In this document: piece after piece, positions 42,836 through 58,655 of the stretch
How positions within the stretch are numbered: position 1 is the stretch's first letter
How the letters are laid out: every line of letters starts with the position of its first letter
Origin: HK1 sp965202875
GTDB lineage: Bacteria; Pseudomonadota; Gammaproteobacteria; HK1
Assembly: GCA_965202875.1 (NCBI GenBank)
Contig: OZ241870.1
Coordinates: 2,046,001 to 2,110,000 of the forward strand
DNA: 64,000 nucleotides
Direction of reading: 5' to 3'
Made by a program: the position numbers and the translations under genes
Notes under the pieces: model-generated
Databases searched by the model: none
Told to the model about the DNA's origin: nothing
Seen by the model: only the letters and a program-made list of their open reading frames with translations

Positions 42836-44056
42836 TCAGACCATCTCCTGCATCGGGACCGACTCGTCGGCCAGCTTCTCCGGGTCGATGCGCGGGCGCT
42901 CCGGCACGAGCTTGCGGCAGGCCATGAACTCCCGGGGGCGGTTGACGGCGTCCACCGCGATCAGGACGCCGTCCTTCAAGTAGAACATCGCGAAGTCGTC
43001 CGCGTCCATCGAGCCACGCTGCACGATGGTGTCGTACCCGTCGGAGATCCCGACCATCTGGAGCTTGAGGTCGAACTGGTCGCTCCAGAACCAGGGGGCC
43101 TGTGCGTAGCGCGCCGGGGTACCGGCGACGTTGGCCGCCGCCGTCTTCGCCTGCTCGATCGCGTTCTGCACCGATTCGAGCCGCAGCGTGCGGCCGAGGA
43201 TGGGGCTCGGGTGGCGGGTGCAGTCTCCGGCCGCGTAGACGTGGCCGGCGGAGGTCGCGCATCGTTCGTCCACCACGATGCCGTCGTCGCAGGCGATCCC
43301 CGCCGCCTCGGCAAGCTCCGTGTCGGGGACGACGCCGATCCCGACCACCACGAGATCGGCCGGGACGAGGTCGGCCCCGCAACGCACCCCCTCGACCTTC
43401 CCGCTCCCCTCGAAGGCGTCGACCGCGGCCGACAGCCGAACGTCGACCCCGCGGGCGCAGTGGGCGCGCGCGTAGTAGGCGGACATCTCGGGCGCCGTCA
43501 CCCTCCCGAGGAGCCGGTCCGCGGCCTCGACGACGCAGACCTCCAGACCCATCCCTTTCGCCGTCGAGGCCACCTCCAGGCCGATGTACCCTCCTCCCAC
43601 GACGGCCAGCTTGCGGCCCGGCGCCAGCTCGGCGCGGATCGCCTCGACGTCTTCCAGCGTCCGCAGGTAGAAGACGTTCCCGAGGTCCGCACCGGGGACG
43701 TCGAGCCGCCGCGGGCGGCTCCCGGTGGCGATGACGAGGCCCGTGAACTCGAGCGGGCCCCCGTCCGCGAGCGTCACCGTGCGGCGATCGGGATCGATCG
43801 CGCACACCGGGTTGCCGAGCCGGAGCTCGATGTCGTTGCGGGCGTAGAAGCTCTCCGGGCGCAGGAACACCCGCTCCCGCGGGAGCTCCCCGGAGAGGTA
43901 TTTCTTCGAGAGCGGCGGGCGTTGATACGGCGGCGCCGGCTCGGCCCCGCAGACGACGATCCGGCCGCCGTATCCGGCCTGGCGCAGGCTGAGCGCGGCC
44001 TGGCCGCCGGCCTGGCCGGCGCCGGCGATGACGGTGGTGTCCTCGGTAGCGGTCAC
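42836..44056 (-). CDS. FAD-dependent ferredoxin reductase (putidaredoxin-reductase like)
   Basis: 406 residues. FAD-binding 'TTVIAGAGQAGGQAALSLRQ', NAD-binding 'RKLAVVGGGYIGLEVASTAK', and the second FAD contact 'GHVYAAGDCTRHPSPILGRT' are in order, with a C-terminal reductase domain containing 'PWFWSDQFDLKLQMVGIS'. It transfers electrons from NAD(P)H to the adjacent ferredoxin. First gene of the run ferredoxin reductase, ferredoxin, moaA, then the aio genes. Confidence 0.93.
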   Translation of the reverse strand: MTATEDTTVIAGAGQAGGQAALSLRQAGYGGRIVVCGAEPAPPYQRPPLSKKYLSGELPRERVFLRPESFYARNDIELRLGNPVCAIDPDRRTVTLADGGPLEFTGLVIATGSRPRRLDVPGADLGNVFYLRTLEDVEAIRAELAPGRKLAVVGGGYIGLEVASTAKGMGLEVCVVEAADRLLGRVTAPEMSAYYARAHCARGVDVRLSAAVDAFEGSGKVEGVRCGADLVPADLVVVGIGVVPDTELAEAAGIACDDGIVVDERCATSAGHVYAAGDCTRHPSPILGRTLRLESVQNAIEQAKTAAANVAGTPARYAQAPWFWSDQFDLKLQMVGISDGYDTIVQRGSMDADDFAMFYLKDGVLIAVDAVNRPREFMACRKLVPERPRIDPEKLADESVPMQEMV

Positions 44057-44358
44057 TGGCCCGGTGTCCTCCTGCCGTGGTGCTTCCGTGAGCGGGCGGG
44101 ATTCTACCCGAAACCCTTGCCACCCGAATGTCGCCGTGGCCAGACTTCAGGCGCCGGTCGAACGCGGGAGCCCCGGGAGCCGGATACGCAGGGCAAACGC
44201 GCGAGGGACGCCACGGCGGTGGGGATTCGACGCCACGGCGGTGGAGATTCGACGATGGAGCCTGCAATGGTGAAGCCCGGAGAGAATGAAGCCCGGAGAG
44301 AATGAAGCACCGTGAAAGTAGACCCCCTGAAAATGGAACCCCGTGAAGGCGAAGCACG
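44057..44358. other. divergent spacer with short tandem repeats
   Basis: Between the reductase and the methyltransferase. It holds a 22-base unit twice (44209-44252, one mismatch) and a 16-base unit twice without mismatch (44271-44302, TGAAGCCCGGAGAGAA) plus a partial third. The methyltransferase ribosome site is weak. No gene is seen. Confidence 0.65.
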
Positions 44359-45396
44359 ATGAGCCCGATCGAAGCGCTTCTGGCCGAACGCGACTGGCTC
44401 CTCGCGGACGGCGCCATGGGCACCAACCTGTTCGCCCTGGGGCTCGCGGGCGGCGCCTGCGGCGAGCGATGGAACGTCGAAGCCCCGGAGAAGGTCTCGT
44501 CGGTCCACCGGAACATGGCCGCGGCGGGGGCCGACGTCCTCCTCACCAACACCTTCGGCGCGAACCGGCACCGGCTCGCCCTGCACGGCCTCGGGGAGCG
44601 GGCGATCGAGATCAACCGGTCGGGGGCGGAGATCGCACGCGGGGTCGCGGACTCGGCGGGCCGCACCGTGGTCGTCGCCGGCTCCATGGGGCCGACCGGC
44701 GACGTCCTGGAGCCGCTCGGCGAACGCACCCGGGCCGAGGCGGTCGACGCCTTCGCCGAGCAGGCCGAGGGGTTGAAGCGCGGCGGCGCGGACGTGGCGT
44801 GGATCGAGACGATGTACGCCGAGAACGAGCTGGAGGCGGCGATCCTGGCGGTGCGGGAGGCCGGGCTGCCGTTCCTCGCGACGATGACGTTCGACACCGC
44901 CGGGCGCACGATGATGGGGATCCGGCCCCGGGATTTTCCGAATCTCGCGTCCTGCACGGCGCACCGGCCCCTCGGGATCGGGGCGAACTGCGGCGTGGGC
45001 CCCGCCCAGCTCCTCGATTCGATCCTTGGAATACGGGCAGCCGCGGCACGAGGGACGGTCATCGTCGCGAAGAGCAACTGCGGGCTCCCCCGGATGGATC
45101 CCGACATGCGGGTACGGTACGACGGGACTCCGGAGCTCATGGCCGCGTATGCATGCATGGCTCGGGATGCCGGAGCGCGAATCATCGGCGGGTGCTGCGG
45201 GACGACGGCATCCCATCTCCGGGCGATGCACGATGCGCTGGAACGGTGCCCCCGGTCCGAGGCGCCGGATCACGCGGCGGTCGAGGCGCGTTTTGGTCCG
45301 CTGAAGGTCACGCTGGAGACCCAGGAGGCCGTTGCCTACGCAAAGGAAGATGGAAAGCCCGAGCGCCGGCGGCATCGCCGGCACCGGAGGAGTTGA
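44359..45396 (+). CDS. homocysteine S-methyltransferase family protein (betaine-homocysteine type)
   Basis: 345 residues. A barrel with 'WLLADGAMGTNLFALGLAGG', 'DVLLTNTFGANRHRLALHGL', 'VVAGSMGPTGDVLEPLGERT' and the zinc-binding Cys residues in 'GIGANCGVGP' and 'RIIGGCCGTTASHLRAM'. It moves a methyl group, probably from betaine or S-methylmethionine, to homocysteine to make methionine. The single-domain length excludes MetH. The Arg-rich tail ('ERRRHRRHRRS') is unusual. Confidence 0.9.
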   Translation: MSPIEALLAERDWLLADGAMGTNLFALGLAGGACGERWNVEAPEKVSSVHRNMAAAGADVLLTNTFGANRHRLALHGLGERAIEINRSGAEIARGVADSAGRTVVVAGSMGPTGDVLEPLGERTRAEAVDAFAEQAEGLKRGGADVAWIETMYAENELEAAILAVREAGLPFLATMTFDTAGRTMMGIRPRDFPNLASCTAHRPLGIGANCGVGPAQLLDSILGIRAAAARGTVIVAKSNCGLPRMDPDMRVRYDGTPELMAAYACMARDAGARIIGGCCGTTASHLRAMHDALERCPRSEAPDHAAVEARFGPLKVTLETQEAVAYAKEDGKPERRRHRRHRRS

Positions 45397-45471
45397 CTGC
45401 AGCCGGCGCGCTCCGCACGGCCTCGAGGAGCGTGTAGCTGAACCGCGGCCAGAGCATGGCCGGCGGAGAAA

Positions 45472-45502
45472 TTGACATCCATCGCCAATGTAGCAATATG
45501 GA
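45472..45502 (+). promoter_or_regulatory. candidate sigma-70 promoter
   Basis: TTGACA (45472-45477) is followed at 17-19 bases by AATATG/TATGGA (45495-45502). It is placed about 100 bases before the small ORF at 45603. The -35 is perfect and the -10 is poor. Confidence 0.4.
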
Positions 45503-45602
45503 TCTGCCCAACTCGGCATAGCCGGAACCAGACGCCCGTTGCCGAGAAAATCATCTCGTCGAAGATACTTACCGGTAAGGAACTTTCAGAGGAGACCGAA
45601 AA

Positions 45603-45779
45603 ATGCTGGACAACACGAACAATCCCGATCTGGACGAGGCGTTGGCGAACCTCACCCCCGAGCGAATCGAACGCAAGCAGAGGACCTACGCCGACATCGT
45701 TGCCAAGTATTACGGCGACCCCGACTTCCATGCGTTCACTACACAAAATACAGGATTTTCGGACCTGAGCGGTGTGTAG
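45603..45779 (+). CDS. truncated small protein resembling a peptide-precursor leader
   Basis: 58 codons; ATG at 45603 with a good AGGAGA eight or so bases upstream. 'MLDNTNNPDLDEALANLTPE', then 'RIERKQRTYADIVAKYYGDP', reads like the acidic-amphipathic leader of nitrile-hydratase-leader (NHLP) type precursors, which normally continue 'DF.A.L..DP..A...'. From about 45728 the coding sense is lost because a dispersed repeat is inserted, and the frame ends in repeat DNA. No maturation enzyme is nearby. Leader identity is a pattern match only. Confidence 0.45.
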   Translation: MLDNTNNPDLDEALANLTPERIERKQRTYADIVAKYYGDPDFHAFTTQNTGFSDLSGV

Positions 45780-45870
45780 CTTATGTTCACTGCCAGTGAA
45801 GATAAGCCACACTCGCCAACGGTCGTCCTCAGCCCGTCATTCCCGCGAATGCGGGAATCCATTTCAATCG
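45728..45870. repeat. composite dispersed repeat, copy 2 (inverted)
   Basis: Its reverse complement aligns, with many substitutions but the same order of blocks, to 16058-16215. It includes the ATTCCCGC palindrome (45838-45858) and an 80-base arm. It truncates the small ORF at 45603. Confidence 0.75.
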
Positions 45871-45931
45871 AAACTCTCTGTTGTGCCAGGCAAAGCCTGG
45901 AGAGGGGGGGAAGGCATGTAGAGGGAGACAC

Positions 45932-46177
45932 ATGACGGAAACCTTCAATACGACCCGGCAGGTGAGGGACCTGCCCGGCCAAGGCTGGCCCCCAGCCGGA
46001 ACCGAGTGTTGCGTGGTGCGGGGGGACCCCGGCTGCGAAGCGTACACAGGGAGCGTGATGGAGCCCCGAATGTTCGATGCTTGCGGAGTCGACGCTGTCA
46101 GAGAAGCGGAAGACACCAACGCCGGTTCCGAAGGGGCTTGGGGCCGGCGCCCCGCCAAGGTGCGGGAGCGGGCATGA
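45932..46177 (+). CDS. unidentified small ORF
   Basis: 81 codons from an ATG with GAGGGAGA upstream: 'MTETFNTTRQVRDLPGQGWP', and later 'EPRMFDACGVDAVREAEDTN'. Its TGA overlaps a further ATG (ATGA) that opens only nine codons. The composition looks protein-like but no family is recognised. It may be the first ORF of a decayed mobile element whose main gene is gone. Confidence 0.35.
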   Translation: MTETFNTTRQVRDLPGQGWPPAGTECCVVRGDPGCEAYTGSVMEPRMFDACGVDAVREAEDTNAGSEGAWGRRPAKVRERA

Positions 46178-46263
46178 CTGACCTTGCGGCTCCGATGGCG
46201 TGATCCATCGCCGTGCGGCACAACCTGGAAAACGGTGCGCTCGCCGACGCTCGCGCATCGACG

Positions 46264-46545
46264 TCACAGTCCGAGCTCAGCGTGCGACCCGATGCGGACG
46301 AGCCGCAACGTCCCGGCATCGGGCTTCTGGTCGATGAGCACCAGATCCGGTCTGACGTGGCAGTCACGGAAATCGGTCCACGGGCCGCTGAGCGCGTGGT
46401 CCTGGTGGCGGGGTTCCAGCGGAGCATCGGCGGCAAGGGCCTGTACGATCGCCGCCAGTCGTTCATCGAGGTCTGCGCCGTGGCGGCCACGGGACTCCCG
46501 CCTGTAGTCACGCTTGAACCGATGCGTCCGCTCAATCGTCCGCAT
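46264..46545 (-). CDS. YafQ/RelE-type toxin
   Basis: 93 residues: 'MRTIERTHRFKRDYRRESRG', 'QDHALSGPWTDFRDCHVRPD' and 'LVLIDQKPDAGTLRLVRIGS', ending 'HAELGL'. The YafQ active-site His residues ('DHALSG', 'CHVRPD', 'GSHAEL') are all present. YafQ cleaves mRNA at the ribosome. Its start overlaps the antitoxin end by 14 bases. Confidence 0.9.
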   Translation of the reverse strand: MRTIERTHRFKRDYRRESRGRHGADLDERLAAIVQALAADAPLEPRHQDHALSGPWTDFRDCHVRPDLVLIDQKPDAGTLRLVRIGSHAELGL

Positions 46546-46795
46546 GCAGGTCGTCGAGCAGGCTTTGGACGTCCTCGAACTGCGGCAGATTGCCGGCTCG
46601 CGCCTCCTTCATGGCCGCGATGGTGGGGGCGTTGGGAACGAGCGGAGCGAACGGTAGTGCCTTTTCACGTGCAACCCGGGTGAGCAGGAGGCGGACAGCG
46701 TCGGAGACCGTCAGGCCCATCGTGGCCAGAACCGCCGAGGCCTCCTCCTCGACTTCCCTGTCGACGTGCGCCCGGACGAGTTGGCGATGCGGCAT
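46532..46795 (-). CDS. DinJ/RelB-type antitoxin
   Basis: 87 residues from the ATG at 46795: a ribbon-helix-helix start 'MPHRQLVRAHVDREVEEEAS', 'AVLATMGLTVSDAVRLLLTR' and a toxin-binding tail 'DVQSLLDDLHADD'. The frame continues upstream for 66 codons through repeat DNA; an alternative ATG at 46831 has no better ribosome site. Antitoxin-first order with overlap matches dinJ-yafQ. Confidence 0.85.
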   Translation of the reverse strand: MPHRQLVRAHVDREVEEEASAVLATMGLTVSDAVRLLLTRVAREKALPFAPLVPNAPTIAAMKEARAGNLPQFEDVQSLLDDLHADD

Positions 46796-46948
46796 GGCGG
46801 TGTACCCGCTGAGCTTGAAGCTGCATGGCATTGTCGTTCGATAGCGGCTGCCCTTCAAGGCTGGCGGGCTGGTGGGCGATACCGCGACGGCCGTTTCGGC
46901 AAGGCCGGCGTCATGGCCCCGGGTCCTGGCAGGTCCCGAACCCGGCAC

Positions 46949-46993
46949 TCCCGGCCCCGGCAGCCCCGACCCCGGCAGCCCCGACCCCGGCAC
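46949..46993. repeat. 15-base tandem repeat, three units
   Basis: Three consecutive units of CCCCGACCCCGGCAG-type sequence with few mismatches, between the antitoxin and gltB. The 46796-47256 spacer holds no gene. The gltB ribosome site AGGGAAGGG is at its right end. Confidence 0.75.
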
Positions 46994-47256
46994 TTGACGC
47001 CCCGACCGTTCCCGGTTCAGAGTCGGGCGTCAGCCCCATCCATGCGGATGGGGGCGGTCGTTCCTCCCGATCCCGTCTCGCGTGCTTCGAGCGCCGGGCA
47101 GTCCGGCAGGAGCGCGGTCGCGAATTCCATCCGGGCAGGGTCCGCCGGAACGAGAACGGTGCGGAATACCGCAATCCGCCGTCCGACGGCGGCGTTGCCC
47201 GCGCGTAGCCCGCATCGCGATCGCAGTCGGCGGCCGGCTTCGCAGGGAAGGGTGCC

Positions 47257-51945
<4,689 letters not shown>

Positions 51946-51995
51946 TCCGGCATGATGCCGCCGGAGTCATCGAGCAGGCTGTATTCCTCGAATCC

Positions 51996-54596
<2,601 letters not shown>

Positions 54597-55171
54597 TGTG
54601 GTTTTCCTGTCTTGAAGTTGCCGCCGGACCCTCGAACGTCGCAGTCCGGCCCGCGGGTTCCGCGGGTCCCCCCGGTCCGGCGGCGCCGGTGCGGATACGC
54701 CGTTCGCGCCATTGGATACATGCGGTCGTGGGGGTTGGAATCAAGCAACGCGCATGAGGCTCGGGGACCCGCCGGCGCTCCGTCCGGCGCCGGCGGGCGT
54801 CGTGGGGGTTGGAATCAGGCACGGCGCGTCAGGTGGCGCGGCGAGCCGATGCGCGTGAAGGCTCCGACGTCGTAGCGTCCCGCCTCGCGATCGGTGTCGT
54901 GCAGCAGCAAGTCTCCTCCGGAGAACCGGCGGGCTTACGGCAGAAGCACCACGCGTAGCCTGACCAGCGTCGGTACGTCGTCCGGACGGACCGCGAGCGC
55001 CCGCCGCAAGGCGGTCTCGATCTGATCGAGGAGCCTGCCCGGGCGCATCAGCGCTTTGGCTAAACCACTCAGGGATCGACCCCGCTCGGTTGCCGGTACT
55101 CCGAGTTGCGCCCCCAGTACAGTTGGAAATCCGAATTTCGATCAAGATCCGAGCCGGGAGGGCGGCAGGGA
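54597..55171. other. gene-poor spacer with a hairpin between two 19-base repeats
   Basis: A 19-base sequence (GTCGTGGGGGTTGGAATCA) occurs at 54725-54743 and 54799-54817. Between them is a perfect 11-base-pair inverted repeat (54768-54778 with 54787-54797). A 37-codon frame near 54937-55050 ('RLLDQIETALRRALAVRPDD') looks protein-like but too short to call. The clpB promoter must lie here. Confidence 0.55.
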
Positions 55172-56191
55172 TCAGGGCCGCGAGGGCCGGATCCAGACCA
55201 GGGTCGCGAACCGTCCCGTCACGCCGTCACGGCGGTGCGAGAAGAACCGCTCCGTGTCCAGGCAGGTGCAGAACCCGCCGCCGTAGACACGCTCGATCCC
55301 CAGCGATTCGAGCCGGCGCCTTGCGATCGCATACAGATCCGCGCACCACCGATCCGCCCTCGGTGCAGGCGGGGCGGACGTGCGTTGCGGTTCGGCCGGA
55401 TCGCCCGCGTTTCGGACCGGGGCGAGCGGGCCGTCATCGCTTCGGTCCGGAGCGCGGGGGGCGAAGGCGTGCCACGCGCCGAGGCCGGCATCCAGGCATG
55501 TCGTGCGGACTTCGGGGCCGGCTTCGCAGGATCCGGCCCCATCGGGCGGACCTCCTTCGCTTCGGTCCGGAGCGCGGGGAGCGAAGGCGCGCCATGCACC
55601 GGGATCGGCGGCGAGGCACGCTTCGCGGACCTCGGGGCCGACCTCGTACGACCCGGGCCCGATCGCCGGGCCGAGCCACGCGAGCAGCTCGCCGCCCGGG
55701 CGTTCCATCGCGGCGGCGGAGCGCTCGATCACCCCGCCTGCGAGTCCGCGCCAGCCGGCGTGGGCGATGCCGACCCGGGTTCCGGCCGCGTCGCAGAGCA
55801 CCACCGGGAGGCAGTCCGCGGTCAACACCGCGCACGGCGGCGCGCCGGCCTCTCCCACGCTGGCGTCGGCTCGCGGCGCGGTGTCGTAATGCGCTGCGCG
55901 GGCGACGTCCACGCCGTGGACCTGATCCAGCCAGCACGGCTCGTGATCGAGCCCCAGGGCGGACAGGAGCAGAGCACGGTTGCGAGCGACCGCGGCCGGG
56001 ACGTCGCCGGTCCCGGCACCGAGATTCAGCGAGGCATAGGGCGCCACGCTCGTTCCGCCTGTGCGCGTGGTGGTGAGCGCGCACACCGAGGGGGGAGCCG
56101 GCCAGTCGGGGGTGATCCAGGCGAGGCGTGAGGCGTTTCTCGGGCCGACGGCGTCGATTGCGGACGCCGGACATGGGCGGGCAGCGCTCAT
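55172..56191 (-). CDS. pgeF: peptidoglycan editing factor/polyphenol oxidase-like PgeF, with internal duplication
   Basis: 339 residues, longer than the usual 240-250. The metal-site motifs are in 'WLDQVHGVDVARAAHYDT', 'CAVLTADCLPVVLCDAAGTR' and 'VGIAHAGWRGLAGGVIERSA'. A 40-residue piece (181-220) is repeated as 221-260 with changes, followed by a Pro/Ala linker, before the conserved end 'WCADLYAIARRRLESLGIER'. Its start overlaps the rluD stop (ATGA). The order rluD-pgeF-clpB is typical. Confidence 0.92.
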   Translation of the reverse strand: MSAARPCPASAIDAVGPRNASRLAWITPDWPAPPSVCALTTTRTGGTSVAPYASLNLGAGTGDVPAAVARNRALLLSALGLDHEPCWLDQVHGVDVARAAHYDTAPRADASVGEAGAPPCAVLTADCLPVVLCDAAGTRVGIAHAGWRGLAGGVIERSAAAMERPGGELLAWLGPAIGPGSYEVGPEVREACLAADPGAWRAFAPRAPDRSEGGPPDGAGSCEAGPEVRTTCLDAGLGAWHAFAPRAPDRSDDGPLAPVRNAGDPAEPQRTSAPPAPRADRWCADLYAIARRRLESLGIERVYGGGFCTCLDTERFFSHRRDGVTGRFATLVWIRPSRP

Positions 56192-57255
56192 CGGCAGCCG
56201 GCAGCCGCGGCGCGAAGCGCCTCGACGAGCCCCCGCATGTCGGGTGCGGGCGCGCTCTCGATCTCCAGCGGCCGACCCGAGACCGGATGGTCGAGCGAAA
56301 GGCGCCGGGCGTGGAGCGCCTGGCGGGGGAACGTTGCGGCCATGTCCGCCCCGCCGATCCCGGCCGTCCCGCCGGACGTAGCCGGTTCGCCGGATCCCTG
56401 CGACCCGACGGATTCATCCGATGGACCGGACACCGCCGGTCTGTCGAGCATCGCCCGCCTGCCGGGCGCCGTTCCGCGGGCCCGGGCGCTGCGCCCACCG
56501 TACGTCGCGTCTCCGAGGATCGGGTAGCCGAGGTGCGCGAGATGCACCCGAATCTGATGCGTCCTCCCCGTCTCCAACCGGACCTCCAGCCGTGCGTGCC
56601 TCGGGTAGCGTTCGATGACCCGGTAATGCGTGACTGCGGGCCTGCCACCCGCCCCCACGGCCATGCGGGTACGTTGCGTGCGGTGCCGTCCGATCGCCGC
56701 CTCCACCGTCCCGGAAGGGGGCGGAGAGCCGATGACCACGGCCTCGTACACCCGCTCCACCTCGCGCGACTTGATCCGGGCAACGAGGCGGGTGTGGGCG
56801 CGTATCGATCGCGCGACGAGCATGATCCCGGAAGTATCCTTGTCCAGGCGGTGGACGAGGCCGGCGCGCGGGACGGCACGCAGCCCCGGATCGTAGGCGA
56901 GCAGCCGGTTGAGCAGCGTCCCGTCCCGGTTGCCCGCCCCGGGATGCACCACCAGCCCCGGCGGCTTGTCGAGCACCAGGAGATCCGGGTCTTCGTGCAG
57001 GACGGCGAGCGGGCCCGCCTGCGCGGCCCATTGCTCATCGGTCTCGATCTCGCAACGGACGCGGATCCGCTCTCCGCCCAGGACCCGGTCCCTGATCCGC
57101 ACCGCCGCGCCGTCGAGGGTCACGCCGCCGGCGCGGATCCATCCCTGGATGCGGGTCCGGGAATGCTCCGGAAAGACCTCTGCAAGCGCCCGATCGGCCC
57201 TCGATCCGGAGAGTACACCGGGCACGACCCCATCGAGATGGATAATCCGCGTCAC
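56188..57255 (-). CDS. rluD: 23S rRNA pseudouridine synthase RluD
   Basis: 355 residues if started at the GTG at 57255 ('VTRIIHLDGVVPGVLSGSRA'), chosen by family fit since no clear ribosome site is visible. The S4 RNA-binding domain includes 'GWIRAGGVTLDGAAVRIRDR', and the catalytic Asp is in 'AGLVHRLDKDTSGIMLVARS'. It modifies U1911, U1915 and U1917 of helix 69 by family knowledge. A low-complexity insert of about 45 residues rich in Gly, Ser and Pro precedes the conserved 'FPRQALHARRLSLDHPVSGR'. Confidence 0.92.
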   Translation of the reverse strand: MTRIIHLDGVVPGVLSGSRADRALAEVFPEHSRTRIQGWIRAGGVTLDGAAVRIRDRVLGGERIRVRCEIETDEQWAAQAGPLAVLHEDPDLLVLDKPPGLVVHPGAGNRDGTLLNRLLAYDPGLRAVPRAGLVHRLDKDTSGIMLVARSIRAHTRLVARIKSREVERVYEAVVIGSPPPSGTVEAAIGRHRTQRTRMAVGAGGRPAVTHYRVIERYPRHARLEVRLETGRTHQIRVHLAHLGYPILGDATYGGRSARARGTAPGRRAMLDRPAVSGPSDESVGSQGSGEPATSGGTAGIGGADMAATFPRQALHARRLSLDHPVSGRPLEIESAPAPDMRGLVEALRAAAAGCR

Positions 57256-57688
57256 CGGGCGCCGCGGGATACCGCGCCGCGGCGCCCCTCGCGCCGGGAC
57301 GGCGCGGGCGAACGGAAGAGGCGGCGGACGGGAAGGAGATGGCCGGCGGCGGGCAGGGTGTGGCTCGGCATGGCGGACGGATGCTCCCGCGTGCAGGGAG
57401 CCCACGGATTGGCGACCTCCCGGCGGCGGGCCGGAATCCCCTTGCGCCGAACTGGACGACTGACCGCGGCCTGCGTCGTCTCGCACCACGGCCCTGGCGC
57501 GCCCGGGGAGCAGCGCAAGCAGCTCGTCGAAGCCGCCCCGCGGGAACGAGCATGAGCGGTCAAGGGACAAAGGGGGCGGCTGAGCGCAGGCCGGAGCGCC
57601 GAAAGCGGAGAGCCTGCCAGCGTGAAATCACCCTGGCCTGCCACCGTCACGCCGGGATCTGAACTCGATAACCTGCTAATCTTCGGAC
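57256..57688. other. divergent rluD-bamD spacer
   Basis: About 430 bases, longer than usual for this conserved divergent pair. The rluD frame stays open to 57570 but encodes only Arg/Pro-rich sequence without family similarity, so it is treated as non-coding. No clear promoter could be picked. Confidence 0.5.
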
Positions 57689-58444
57689 ATGACATCGCTT
57701 GTACGCATCATCGTCCTTGCCCTCGCCGCCATCCTGGTGGGTTGCGCCTCGTGGGGTGAGGAACAGGACATCACCAGGAACTGGTCGGCACAGCGCCTCT
57801 ATGACGCCGCGAAGGCGCAGATGGCGAACGGAAACTACGAGGAGGCAATAGAATACTACGAGAAGCTGGAGGTCAGATATCCGTTCGGGGTGCTCGCGAG
57901 GCAGGCCCAGCTCGACATCGTCTACGCATACTACAAGTTCGACGAACCGGCCTCGGCGCTCGCCGCCGCGGATCGGTTCATCAAGCTCCATCCGCTGCAC
58001 CCGGGCGTCGATTACGTCTACTACCTGAAAGGTCTCGTCACCTTGTCCAAAGAGAAGTCCATTCTGGACCGATTCATTCCCGAGCACCTGTTGGAGAGCG
58101 ATCCGGTCGCCGCGCTGCAGGCGTTCCGCGCATTCGAAGAGCTGGTGCAGCGATTCCCCGAAAGCCGCTACGCGGAAGACTCCCGCCAGCGGATGCTCCA
58201 TCTGAAAAACGTCCTGGCGGCCCACGAAGTTCTGGTCGGGCGTTACTACATGAAGCGCGAGGCCTGGCTGGCGGCGGCGAACCGTGCCCGCTACGTGGTC
58301 GAGAACTACCAGAGGACTCCGGCGGCCACCGACGCCCTCGACATCATGGCGCGGGCGTACCGGCGGCTGGGGCTCGACGACCTGGCTGCCGATGCGGAGC
58401 GCGTGCTGGATCTGAACTCGGTGCGCCCACCACGGGGCCACTGA
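57689..58444 (+). CDS. bamD: outer-membrane assembly lipoprotein BamD
   Basis: 251 residues. The lipoprotein signal 'IIVLALAAILVGCASWG' has a lipobox Cys. TPR repeats follow: 'LYDAAKAQMANGNYEEAIEY', 'YEKLEVRYPFGVLARQAQLD', 'FEELVQRFPESRYAEDSRQR'. It is an essential part of the BAM complex that inserts beta-barrel proteins, including autotransporters such as the one at 5192. Divergent from rluD. Confidence 0.96.
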   Translation: MTSLVRIIVLALAAILVGCASWGEEQDITRNWSAQRLYDAAKAQMANGNYEEAIEYYEKLEVRYPFGVLARQAQLDIVYAYYKFDEPASALAAADRFIKLHPLHPGVDYVYYLKGLVTLSKEKSILDRFIPEHLLESDPVAALQAFRAFEELVQRFPESRYAEDSRQRMLHLKNVLAAHEVLVGRYYMKREAWLAAANRARYVVENYQRTPAATDALDIMARAYRRLGLDDLAADAERVLDLNSVRPPRGH

Positions 58445-58655
58445 CCGATTCGGCGCGTCGATTTCTGCGGAACCCGCCGTATCTCCCACCATTCGCCGGA
58501 CGCCGGCGGACTTCTTTGCGCCCTGCGGTGAAGAAGTACACTCGCCTTCGGTTTCAGGGAGGGTCTCACTGAAGCCGGTTCGAAGTGAAGCCGGGACCGT
58601 TGAAGCCGGCACTGCCCCCAGTCTCCGAGCCGCGGCACAGCTTGCGCCGGCCGGC

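Noticed and set aside
54597..54760. Sigma-32 heat-shock promoter for clpB
   Set aside because: CTTGA- and CCCCC-like pieces occur but with wrong spacing.
57256..57570. Longer rluD start at 57570
   Set aside because: It would add about 105 Arg/Pro-rich residues absent from the family; the S4 domain begins right after the GTG at 57255.
58569..58625. Three TGAAGCCGG-like pieces before glnB, compared with 44271-44302
   Set aside because: Similarity is limited to eight or nine bases and spacing differs; not enough to call one repeat family.
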